Origin: Aquirhabdus sp.
Lineage (GTDB): Bacteria; Pseudomonadota; Gammaproteobacteria; Pseudomonadales; Moraxellaceae
Direction of reading: 5' to 3'
Assembly: GCA_030150595.1 (NCBI GenBank)
Contig: JASLFQ010000260.1
Span: 1 to 5,027, forward strand
DNA length: 5,027 nucleotides
The position numbers and the translations under genes were made by a program. The notes under the pieces were generated by a model. It was not told the DNA's origin and did not search any database. It was given only the letters and a program-made list of their open reading frames with translations. Below, piece by piece: positions 1 through 5,027 of this stretch; within the stretch, counting starts at the first letter, position 1; each line of letters opens with the position of its first letter.

Positions 1-346
1 ACGCCTCCATCACCGCCTCGCCAATCAAACGCGACGGCACTTCTCGTTCGCCTAAACTGCGGAGTTTCTGACCAATTTCTAATAAAACTGTATCGATCTG
101 ATCCAGACTGACTGGACGTTTTTGTAATGCGTGCTGTAATGATCGTTTTAGTTTTGCTTCATCAAATGGTTCATAACGACCATTTGATTTCTGAACACGT
201 GGCATCACCACATCATAGGATTCAAACGTCGTAAAGCGTTCACTGCATGTCACGCACTCACGGCGTCTACGAATCTGGCGACCTTCTGCGGCTAAGCGTG
301 AATCAATCACCTTACTATCAGGCGCATTACAAAATGGACAATGCAT
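1..346 (-). CDS. nrdR: Transcriptional repressor NrdR, N-terminal 115 codons (3' end outside window)
   Basis: NrdR is a cytoplasmic zinc-ribbon/ATP-cone repressor that senses ATP/dATP and controls ribonucleotide reductase operons by binding NrdR boxes. Reading leftward from the ATG at 346-344, the protein begins [17 protein letters not shown]. It carries the four zinc ligands Cys3, Cys6, Cys31 and Cys34 and the typical basic stretch [20 protein letters not shown] (residues 23-42). The ATP-cone starts near residue 49 ([20 protein letters not shown]) and runs on to the window edge. The family is usually about 150 residues, so roughly the last quarter is missing because of the window boundary, not truncation. 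The start is fixed by the near-invariant M-x-C-P-x-C N-terminus, although only a weak ribosome-binding sequence precedes it. The gene is divergent from the Sel1-repeat gene. Identification is confident; which genes it regulates cannot be seen here. Confidence 0.96.
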   Translation of the reverse strand, partial: MHCPFCNAPDSKVIDSRLAAEGRQIRRRRECVTCSERFTTFESYDVVMPRVQKSNGRYEPFDEAKLKRSLQHALQKRPVSLDQIDTVLLEIGQKLRSLGEREVPSRLIGEAVMEA

Positions 347-378
347 AAGAGTGACAATTAGAAAATAAAGTTAGCTGT

Positions 379-387
379 AGTCTAGCA
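379..387 (-). promoter_or_regulatory. Candidate extended -10 promoter for nrdR
   Basis: On the minus strand TGCTAGACT gives an extended -10 (TG, one base, then TAGACT, which matches TATAAT at four of six positions). It would start transcription near 372, leaving a leader of about 25 nt before the nrdR ATG. No convincing -35 hexamer lies 16-18 bases upstream, which is tolerable for an extended -10 promoter. This is inferred from sequence pattern alone. Confidence 0.33.
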
Positions 388-510
388 AATAAACAAGGAA
401 AAATTCATTGCGACGAATACTTCATCGACATATTGCTTTACAAGTTAGAACTAGCGCAAAATCTATCCATGGGATGAGAAAATGGAATATTTCTCAATAA
501 TTACAACAAA

Positions 511-516
511 TATCAT
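511..516 (+). promoter_or_regulatory. Candidate -10 element for the Sel1-repeat gene
   Basis: TATCAT matches the -10 consensus at five of six positions. It would place a start near 523, about 40 nt before the coding region. The -35 position holds only AT-rich sequence with no good hexamer. The candidate is strengthened slightly because a perfect inverted repeat begins at its downstream edge, as expected for a repressor site, but AT-rich DNA produces such hexamers by chance. Confidence 0.25.
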
Positions 517-535
517 GCACTCCATTCTAGTGCAT
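515..535. repeat. Perfect 7-bp inverted repeat, operator-like or leader hairpin
   Basis: The arms ATGCACT (515-521) and AGTGCAT (529-535) are exact reverse complements separated by the 7-nt spacer CCATTCT. The element sits 29 bp before the Sel1-gene ATG and overlaps the 3' end of a candidate -10 (511-516). It could be a binding site for a dimeric regulator or, if transcribed, a short stem-loop in the leader. The arms resemble an NtrC half-site (TGCAC), but the spacing is two bases longer than the usual NtrC site. The dyad is seen directly; its function is inference. Confidence 0.5.
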
Positions 536-548
536 ACACAAAGAGAAT

Positions 549-554
549 AAAGGA
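549..554 (+). promoter_or_regulatory. Ribosome-binding site choosing ATG 564 of the Sel1-repeat gene
   Basis: AAAGGA lies 9 nt before the ATG at 564 and 12 nt before the adjacent in-frame ATG at 567. The spacing favours the first of the two tandem start codons, though both would make essentially the same secreted protein. Confidence 0.6.
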
Positions 555-563
555 TTAGCACTT

Positions 564-2063
564 ATGATGAAACCAGCATATTCCCTACTACTGATATCTT
601 TATTTGTTCTAACCTCAGTGTGTCATGCGGATTCTGTAGACGATCCTTTTGCAGCGAATAAAGATTATGCCAATCTTGTGCAAAAAGCCCAAAATGGTGA
701 TCATCAAGCTCAATTTAAACTTGGGCTAATTTATGCCTGTCCACCACCTGCAGTGGCAAGTGAATACAAGAAAGCAGAACATTGGTTAGAACAAGCTGCA
801 AAAGCAGGCAATGCTGAGGCGCAATTTGATCTTGGATTTGTTTATTATAATGACTCTGAATATGTAGATCATCCAACGCATATTGCAGAAAGCATGAAAT
901 GGCGAGAACAAGCCAGACAGAATGGAATCAAATTCTCTAAACAAAATCTGGGATGTCTCGCACAAATATGGCCTACCAATGTTTATATCAATGCGGATGA
1001 CGGAGATATGGCAGCTTTTCAGGGTAATCTGACTCAAGCAAAACAAATATGGCTTCACTTAGCTGAATCTGGCAATACAAGAGCACAATATTCTCTAGGT
1101 CAACTATATTCTGGAAGATCTCTTCCTTACGGATACGATAAACCCCTTGAAACCCACGATTTTGCTGCCTATTTCTTTTATTCGCTTGCAGCAAAATCCA
1201 TACATGGACAAAATTTGATTGAATATTCTGCATCTCTGTTCTCAACAATGACAGGAAAATCAGAATTACTCTATGAAATCATAAGTAAAAAGGAAAACAT
1301 CCCTGATGATCAACTCAAAATTATGAATAAAATGATTGCTGCATGGAAACCTAATCAAGAAATACCGTTGCAACAAGTATTAACCTTAGAATCAAACTTT
1401 CATAAAGATGATCTTTCTGTAGCATGTAAATCCGCACTGGAAACCAAACCCTTCATAAAACTTAAAAATTACTGGATGACCAAACCCGATTCATTTCTCG
1501 GCAACGATAATTCGTCTTGCATCCGTATAGATGATAATAAATTCATTGTGTCAGGCGGACAATCAACCGCAAATCCTTATAGTTTTTATTGTAATTTTAG
1601 TAAATCTAATAGTTGTAACTCTTTCGATAGCGATTTCGCATCAAATCTGCCAGACGAGGTAGTTCGCGAATTTAAGGGGGAAAATGGTCAAAGATTTGAG
1701 CTACATAATACCGTATGGTTCGTGCACGACGATATGTACGGTACAAACTACTATGTACTTTATCTTGATCCAAACAAATCAGGCATACCACTAGTGACTC
1801 AAGATTTAGCTGGTTTTGGCGATAACAGTGGCGGTGGAGGCTGCTTATCTGATGAAAATACTCGATCACATTTCGATAAAGACGACGAAGACGACTTGTC
1901 TTCTGATTTTCACGTGACCAATGAAGGTCAGGAGAATGTTGCTATTACATTTCACTATATCCATGAAAACTGTAAAGCCAGAACACAGAAGAACAAGAGC
2001 AGTACCTATACATTCAATGGCGTGAAATTTATCAAAGGAAAAATTCTGAATGGCGTGAAATAA
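564..2063 (+). CDS. Secreted Sel1-like repeat protein with unassigned C-terminal half
   Basis: No specific gene is recognised. The 499-residue product starts with a clear Sec signal peptide (charged MMKP, hydrophobic core 6-19, likely cleavage after CHA at 20-22), so it should be periplasmic or exported. C20 is not in a good lipobox. Sel1-like (SLR, TPR-related) repeats follow: about 40-81 (G-x-x-x-A-Q-x-x-L-G-x-x-Y then KAEHWLEQAAKAG), 82-120 (NAEAQFDLGFVYY...SMKWREQARQNG), a degenerate unit about 121-170, and 171-215 (NTRAQYSLGQLY...). Such repeats usually mediate protein-protein contacts. Residues about 280-499 are predicted non-repetitive, with seven of the mature protein's cysteines outside the first repeat (131, 288, 319, 343, 351, 427, 470; the other is 59), a Gly-rich GGGGC motif (423-427), an acidic run DKDDEDD (438-444), and a terminal TYTFNGVKFI that looks beta-rich. 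Paired cysteines would suit disulfides in the periplasm. It is monocistronic, between nrdR and the convergent amtB, and closed by a strong terminator. The fold assignment of the N-terminal half is fairly safe; function is unknown. Confidence 0.88.
   Translation: MMKPAYSLLLISLFVLTSVCHADSVDDPFAANKDYANLVQKAQNGDHQAQFKLGLIYACPPPAVASEYKKAEHWLEQAAKAGNAEAQFDLGFVYYNDSEYVDHPTHIAESMKWREQARQNGIKFSKQNLGCLAQIWPTNVYINADDGDMAAFQGNLTQAKQIWLHLAESGNTRAQYSLGQLYSGRSLPYGYDKPLETHDFAAYFFYSLAAKSIHGQNLIEYSASLFSTMTGKSELLYEIISKKENIPDDQLKIMNKMIAAWKPNQEIPLQQVLTLESNFHKDDLSVACKSALETKPFIKLKNYWMTKPDSFLGNDNSSCIRIDDNKFIVSGGQSTANPYSFYCNFSKSNSCNSFDSDFASNLPDEVVREFKGENGQRFELHNTVWFVHDDMYGTNYYVLYLDPNKSGIPLVTQDLAGFGDNSGGGGCLSDENTRSHFDKDDEDDLSSDFHVTNEGQENVAITFHYIHENCKARTQKNKSSTYTFNGVKFIKGKILNGVK
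2016..2061 (+). repeat. 13-bp direct repeat at the 3' end of the Sel1-repeat gene
   Basis: AATGGCGTGAAAT occurs at 2016-2028 and again at 2049-2061, exactly 33 bp (11 codons) apart and in the same frame. Each copy encodes NGVK, so the protein ends NGVKFIKGKILNGVK. The second copy runs into the stop codon. This suggests a short in-frame duplication that extended the C-terminus, although chance similarity in a Lys/Asn-rich tail cannot be excluded. Confidence 0.6.
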
Positions 2064-2122
2064 AACCAATCCAACTGAAACTGAACTCCGTGTTAATAAA
2101 GCTTTATAAATTTCAGGAATAG

Positions 2123-2151
2123 AAAATGAGAGCCTAAGCTCTCATTTTTTT
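2123..2151. terminator. Bidirectional rho-independent terminator between convergent genes
   Basis: An 11-bp perfect stem (AAAATGAGAGC at 2123-2133 pairing with GCTCTCATTTT at 2138-2148) closes a CTAA tetraloop. On the plus strand the stem runs into seven T residues (2145-2151), ending the Sel1-gene transcript. On the minus strand the complement of the A-run gives TTTT followed by CTATT, so it can also end the glnK-amtB transcript, whose last stop codon lies about 26 bp away. Confidence 0.88.
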
Positions 2152-2177
2152 ACGCTATTTAACCGTTAAGTTAAACC

Positions 2178-3605
2178 TTATCCTTCAACACGTTCACCAT
2201 GTTGTGACAAGTCCAGACCTTCACGTTCAGCTTCTTCAGAAACACGCAGACCGATAACCATGTCAATAATCTTCAGAAGAATGAAAGTCACGATACCGCT
2301 GTATAACAGAGTTGCCAGTACGCCTTCACCTTGGATCATTAATTGATCCATCACTGGTTTAGGATCAGTACCAGTAACCATTTTGGTCACGAACACACCT
2401 GTCAAGAGCGCACCAGTGATACCACCAACCGCATGCACACCGAAAGCATCCAATGAGTCGTCAGCTTTTAACAGACGTTTCAGGCCAGTTGCACCCCAGA
2501 AACAGACCGCACCAGCAACCAAACCAATCACCAAAGAACCACCAACATCTACGAAACCTGACGCTGGAGTAATCGCAACCAGACCAGCAACCGCACCAGA
2601 CGCGCCGCCCAATACTGAAGCATGACCACGAACGAAGCGTTCAACTGCCAACCAGCTCAATGATGCTGTTGCTGTTGCAACTTGAGTTACAACCATTGCC
2701 ATTGCTGCATTTGGGCTCGCTGCAAGAGCACTACCCGCGTTGAAACCAAACCAACCCACCCACAGTAAACCAGCACCGATAACAGTTAAAGTAAGGTTGT
2801 GCGGTGCCATTGGCTCTTTACCGTAACCGATACGTTTGCCCAATACATAAGCAGAGACCAGACCAGCAATACCAGAGTTGATATGAACAACTGTACCGCC
2901 TGCATAATCCAAATCACCTGCAGCTGCTAAGAAGCCTTTTGCATGCCAGACCCAATGACAGATTGGTGAGTAAACAACGAGGCTCCAGAGCGCGATGAAC
3001 AACATGAATGCAGAGAACTTCATACGTTCAGCAAAAGAACCACTCATCAAAGCTGCAGTGATGATCGCAAAAGTCATTTGGAAAACCATGAACAGATATT
3101 CCGGAATCGTACTTGCTGTACCGCCCGCATCGACCCAAACTTTATCGATTGCAATTCCTTTCATTAGAACCTTATCGAAACCACCGATATAAGGAATTAG
3201 CGAACCAGTGCTATCACCGAATGCCAGTGAATAACCGATTACGACCCAAACTACAGTCACGATTGCAGTCGCAGCAAAGCTATGCATCATGGTACCGAGT
3301 ACGTTTTTACGACGAACCATACCACCGTAGAACAACGCCAAACCAGGAATGGTCATCATCAAAACTAACGCAGTGGATGTCAACATCCAAGCACTGTCGC
3401 CTTTATCCAGTTTTGGTGGTGCAGCTGGAGCAGCCGCTGGTGTTGCTGCAGCAGGTGCAGCCGCCGTAGCCGTTGCTGGTGCAGTTGCGGCAGGCGCCGA
3501 AGCCGCCGCTGTTGTTGCTACTGGAGCCGATGCTTCATCCGCCATAGTCAGCGGTGATGCAAGGAGAGCGCCAGCAAAACTAAGCGCTAGTAATACTTGT
3601 TTCAT
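2178..3605 (-). CDS. amtB: Ammonium channel AmtB with Ala/Pro-rich periplasmic N-terminal extension
   Basis: AmtB is the trimeric inner-membrane channel that conducts ammonium/ammonia, and the protein shows all core family features. A signal peptide (1-22, MKQV...PLTMA, followed by DE) is followed by an Ala/Pro/Thr-rich stretch (about 25-64) and then the Amt fold from about 70. By alignment from memory to E. coli AmtB: gate phenylalanines F175 and F179 (F103/F107), W220 (W148), D233 (D160), pore twin histidines H241 in GGTVVHINSG and H391 in DAFGVHAVGG (H168/H318), F288 in WFGFNAGS (F215) and S292 (S219). Eleven membrane segments are expected. The cytoplasmic tail (454-475, EAEREGLDLSQHGERVEG) closely resembles the E. 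coli tail that docks GlnK. At 475 residues it is longer than E. coli AmtB, and the low-complexity tract accounts for most of the excess. The ATG at 3605 is preceded by AGAGGA at 7 nt spacing. It is the second gene after glnK, 121 bp downstream, and is probably co-transcribed with it under nitrogen control. Confidence 0.97.
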   Translation of the reverse strand: MKQVLLALSFAGALLASPLTMADEASAPVATTAAASAPAATAPATATAAAPAAATPAAAPAAPPKLDKGDSAWMLTSTALVLMMTIPGLALFYGGMVRRKNVLGTMMHSFAATAIVTVVWVVIGYSLAFGDSTGSLIPYIGGFDKVLMKGIAIDKVWVDAGGTASTIPEYLFMVFQMTFAIITAALMSGSFAERMKFSAFMLFIALWSLVVYSPICHWVWHAKGFLAAAGDLDYAGGTVVHINSGIAGLVSAYVLGKRIGYGKEPMAPHNLTLTVIGAGLLWVGWFGFNAGSALAASPNAAMAMVVTQVATATASLSWLAVERFVRGHASVLGGASGAVAGLVAITPASGFVDVGGSLVIGLVAGAVCFWGATGLKRLLKADDSLDAFGVHAVGGITGALLTGVFVTKMVTGTDPKPVMDQLMIQGEGVLATLLYSGIVTFILLKIIDMVIGLRVSEEAEREGLDLSQHGERVEG

Positions 3606-3618
3606 GAGGTAGTCCTCT
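3606..3618 (-). promoter_or_regulatory. amtB ribosome-binding site inside a small hairpin
   Basis: In the transcript the Shine-Dalgarno AGAGGA (3618-3613) lies 7 nt before the AUG. The same bases form GAGG-ACTA-CCTC (3617-3606), a 4-bp GC-rich stem with a 4-nt loop that ends directly at the start codon. Most of the SD is therefore able to pair. Such a short stem is only marginally stable, so it may merely tune translation or have no effect. Confidence 0.45.
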
Positions 3619-3684
3619 GTGCAATATCAATTAAAATGGTAAAAAGTTTTTAAAAGCAATGTGGTAGATACAGCTCTTACATAT

Positions 3685-3717
3685 TCGAACTTACTCGCAG
3701 TCTGAACGAGTGTTCGA
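3685..3717 (-). promoter_or_regulatory. Intercistronic stem-loop between glnK and amtB
   Basis: The outer arms TCGAAC (3685-3690) and GTTCGA (3712-3717) pair, and ACTCG (3693-3697) pairs with CGAGT (3707-3711). This gives an 11-bp stem interrupted by a 2-nt bulge (3691-3692) around a 9-nt loop. The stem begins 10 bp after the glnK stop codon. On the minus strand no T-run follows, so it does not look like a strong terminator. An mRNA-processing or 3'-protecting hairpin that makes glnK mRNA more abundant than amtB mRNA is a reasonable inference. Confidence 0.5.
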
Positions 3718-3726
3718 CTATTTCCC

Positions 3727-4167
<441 letters not shown>

Positions 4168-4364
4168 GACTGATACTGCTTGCAGAGATTAACGTAAAAA
4201 TATTATGTATGGCGATGATTTATAGAAAAAAATTATAGAAAATCACAAATACACATTATTTCTTCGTTAAAACTAGACTAAAATTATCATACGAACAACA
4301 CGAAGCACATTGCTATAACATAAAGGCGACAATAGATTAAGCGCTCTAAAAGTGTGCAGTTCAT

Positions 4365-4386
4365 GCAGCAATAGAAATACTGCTGC
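4365..4386. repeat. 6-bp inverted repeat GCAGCA-N10-TGCTGC
   Basis: GCAGCA (4365-4370) and TGCTGC (4381-4386) are perfect reverse complements with a 10-nt spacer, so the two arms sit about one and a half helical turns apart, centre to centre (16 bp). It is one of the few GC-containing patches in the intergenic region and is preceded by a further TGCA at 4356-4359. It might bind a regulator of either divergent gene, about 225-245 bp upstream of the inferred glnK start. Function is unproven. Confidence 0.3.
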
Positions 4387-4573
4387 CGTAAATCACAATA
4401 TTAATCACTTAAATTGATACACCTAATGCTATAAATATGCAATAGAAAATCTAGCGCACCATAAATGCACTTTTTCAAGAAACATATCATTCTGTTTTTA
4501 AGTAATTTTTAATCAAATGATCCAAACAGAGTCGCTTATGATTAAGCGCACCATTAAAGAGCGAGTCAGCACT

Positions 4574-4840
4574 ATGTTAGAGCAATTTTTCCAAGCAGTT
4601 TCAGAACAACTAAAAACCCCTAAAGCAGATTTTGAAAAAAATCTTCGCGCATGGCTCAGTGATACCTTAGATCGTATGGATATTGTGAGCCGAGATACGC
4701 TTTTGCGCCAAGAAAAACAGCTTTCAGAAGCGAGACAAGCGATCAAAGCATTAGAACAACAGGTCAATGCACTCGAAAAAGCATTACTCCACGAGAATAC
4801 GAATACAGAGACAAACGCTCAACCCTCATCCTCTGAATAA
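4574..4840 (+). CDS. ubiK: UbiK/YqiC-family accessory factor (BMFP-type coiled-coil protein)
   Basis: UbiK (YqiC) is a small trimeric protein that in enterics interacts with UbiJ and supports the aerobic steps of ubiquinone synthesis; its C-terminal coiled coil and membrane-fusing activity are known from family members. The 88-residue product begins MLEQFFQAVSEQLKTPKADF. It has the family's central motif at about 34-43 (RMDIVSRDTL, compare RLDLVSREEF in E. coli YqiC), then a Leu/Glu/Lys/Gln heptad stretch (about 44-73) predicted as coiled coil, and a short polar tail (74-88) ending in Ser/Glu. The reading frame is open further upstream with in-frame ATGs at 4517 and 4538. I chose 4574 because the family N-terminus begins there, but no start has a strong Shine-Dalgarno (GAGT at 4563-4566 is weak). 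It is divergent from glnK and followed 101 bp later by comM, an order I recall from Pseudomonadales. The exact role in this organism is inferred. Confidence 0.85.
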   Translation: MLEQFFQAVSEQLKTPKADFEKNLRAWLSDTLDRMDIVSRDTLLRQEKQLSEARQAIKALEQQVNALEKALLHENTNTETNAQPSSSE

Positions 4841-4876
4841 TATTGATATAAAAGACCACACATAAAATATTGATAT
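4839..4876 (+). repeat. 11-bp direct repeat after the ubiK-like gene
   Basis: AATATTGATAT is present at 4839-4849, overlapping the stop codon, and again at 4866-4876, a 27-bp period. It contains the -35-like TTGATA, but neither copy has a -10 at proper spacing. In AT-rich DNA this may be coincidence or a minor slippage product. Confidence 0.4.
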
Positions 4877-4885
4877 TCTGAAGAT

Positions 4886-4891
4886 TATAAT
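4886..4891 (+). promoter_or_regulatory. Candidate -10 element for comM
   Basis: A perfect TATAAT lies 50 bp before the comM ATG and predicts a start near 4898 with a leader of about 44 nt. The best -35-like hexamer, TTGATA (4870-4875), is only 10 bp upstream, and the correct -35 position holds only A/T bases. The gene could equally be read through from the ubiK-like gene. Confidence 0.28.
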
Positions 4892-4893
4892 TT

Positions 4894-4907
4894 TCAGCAT
4901 TTGCTGA
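4894..4907 (+). other. Small stem-loop between the ubiK-like gene and comM
   Basis: TCAGC (4894-4898) pairs with GCTGA (4903-4907) around the 4-nt loop ATTT. The stem is short and is followed by TGTTTCACC, not a T-run, so I do not call it a terminator. It might attenuate weakly or form part of a comM leader. Confidence 0.3.
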
Positions 4908-4941
4908 TGTTTCACCTTTACAACAAATAATAGGTTTTACG

Positions 4942-5027
4942 ATGTCATTTGCTCAAGTCTGGACACGTGCGGTCATGGGTCTCAATGCCCCTGCCGTACA
5001 AGTCGAAGCTCATTTAAGTCAAGGATT
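4942..5027 (+). CDS. comM: ComM/YifB-family Mg-chelatase-like AAA ATPase, N-terminal fragment
   Basis: Only the first 28 codons lie in the window, reading MSFAQVWTRAVMGLNAPAVQ and then VEAHLSQG. This matches the start of the ComM/YifB family (E. coli YifB begins MSLSIVHTRAALGVNAPPIT and then VEVHISKG): the TRA-x-x-G-x-NAP motif is followed by the V-E-x-H-x-S-x-G strand. Full-length members are about 500 residues with a Lon-like N-terminal domain, a Walker-type AAA/Mg-chelatase domain and a C-terminal domain, none of which can be checked here. ComM is a hexameric helicase that promotes branch migration when single-stranded DNA is integrated during natural transformation. The start is supported by family alignment and a weak AGG 7 nt upstream. 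The gene runs off the window edge. Confidence 0.88.
   Translation, partial: MSFAQVWTRAVMGLNAPAVQVEAHLSQG

Noticed and set aside
609..629. Lipoprotein signal at the Sel1 protein N-terminus (C20)
   Set aside because: The residues before C20 (L-T-S-V) do not fit a lipobox with Leu at -3 and Gly/Ala/Ser at -1, whereas C-H-A at 20-22 fits signal peptidase I.
2096..2107. 12-bp palindrome ATAAAGCTTTAT in the convergent intergenic region
   Set aside because: It has no loop, is AT-rich and is not followed by a T-run. The real terminator is the adjacent stem at 2123-2151, and no function can be assigned to the palindrome.
3349..3612. Ala-rich open frame on the plus strand opposite the amtB start
   Set aside because: It is the antisense image of the Ala/Pro-rich GC-biased tract of amtB, where stop codons are rare on both strands. 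It has no credible start signal and no protein-like pattern beyond the repeats.
4176..4185. CTGC-TT-GCAG mini-dyad upstream of the sigma-54-like element
   Set aside because: Four-base arms are too short to distinguish from chance.
4354..4470. NtrC binding site upstream of glnK
   Set aside because: Isolated GTGCA (4354-4358) and TGCAC (4466-4470) half-sites occur, but they are about 110 bp apart and do not form the compact TGCAC-N5-7-GTGCA dyad.
4513..4767. Minus-strand open frame over the UbiK-like gene
   Set aside because: It is a shadow of the plus-strand gene, whose product matches a known family. The antisense product shows no recognisable features.

Overview
The window looks like a chromosomal segment of a gammaproteobacterium of the order Pseudomonadales, most likely Acinetobacter. 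The grounds are the AT-rich intergenic DNA, the NrdR, GlnK, AmtB, UbiK-like and ComM/YifB-type protein sequences, and the order glnK-amtB divergent from a ubiK-like gene followed by comM, an arrangement I recall from Pseudomonadales. The genus is an inference from memory, not from a database search.

Layout from left to right. (1) Positions 1-346, minus strand: the N-terminal 115 codons of nrdR, the zinc-ribbon/ATP-cone repressor of ribonucleotide reductase genes; the 3' end lies outside the window. (2) 347-563: a divergent intergenic region with a candidate nrdR promoter and a perfect 7-bp inverted repeat just upstream of the next gene. (3) 564-2063, plus strand: a secreted protein with Sel1-like repeats and an unrecognised C-terminal half rich in cysteine and acidic residues. 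This is the only accessory-looking gene in the window. (4) 2064-2177: a convergent intergenic region with a strong bidirectional rho-independent terminator. (5) 2178-4065, minus strand: the ammonium-sensing pair glnK-amtB, with GlnK transcribed first and a 121-bp hairpin-containing gap before amtB. (6) 4066-4573: a long, AT-rich divergent control region with a near-consensus sigma-54-type element placed to drive glnK, plus small dyads and repeats. (7) 4574-4840, plus strand: a small UbiK/YqiC-family coiled-coil protein. (8) 4942 to the end, plus strand: the first 28 codons of a ComM/YifB-type Mg-chelatase-like AAA ATPase.

AmtB is the inner-membrane ammonium channel. GlnK is the soluble PII trimer that plugs AmtB from the cytoplasm when nitrogen is plentiful, and all the key residues of both partners are present. 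UbiK-like and ComM-like proteins are housekeeping functions (aerobic ubiquinone synthesis; DNA branch migration during transformation) with no evident functional tie to nitrogen. I found no mobile element, CRISPR array, tRNA or rRNA. Most of the window is ordinary core genome. The points most worth a second look are the Sel1 protein with its unassigned C-terminal domain, the operator-like dyad in front of it, and the sigma-54-like site and hairpins around glnK-amtB.
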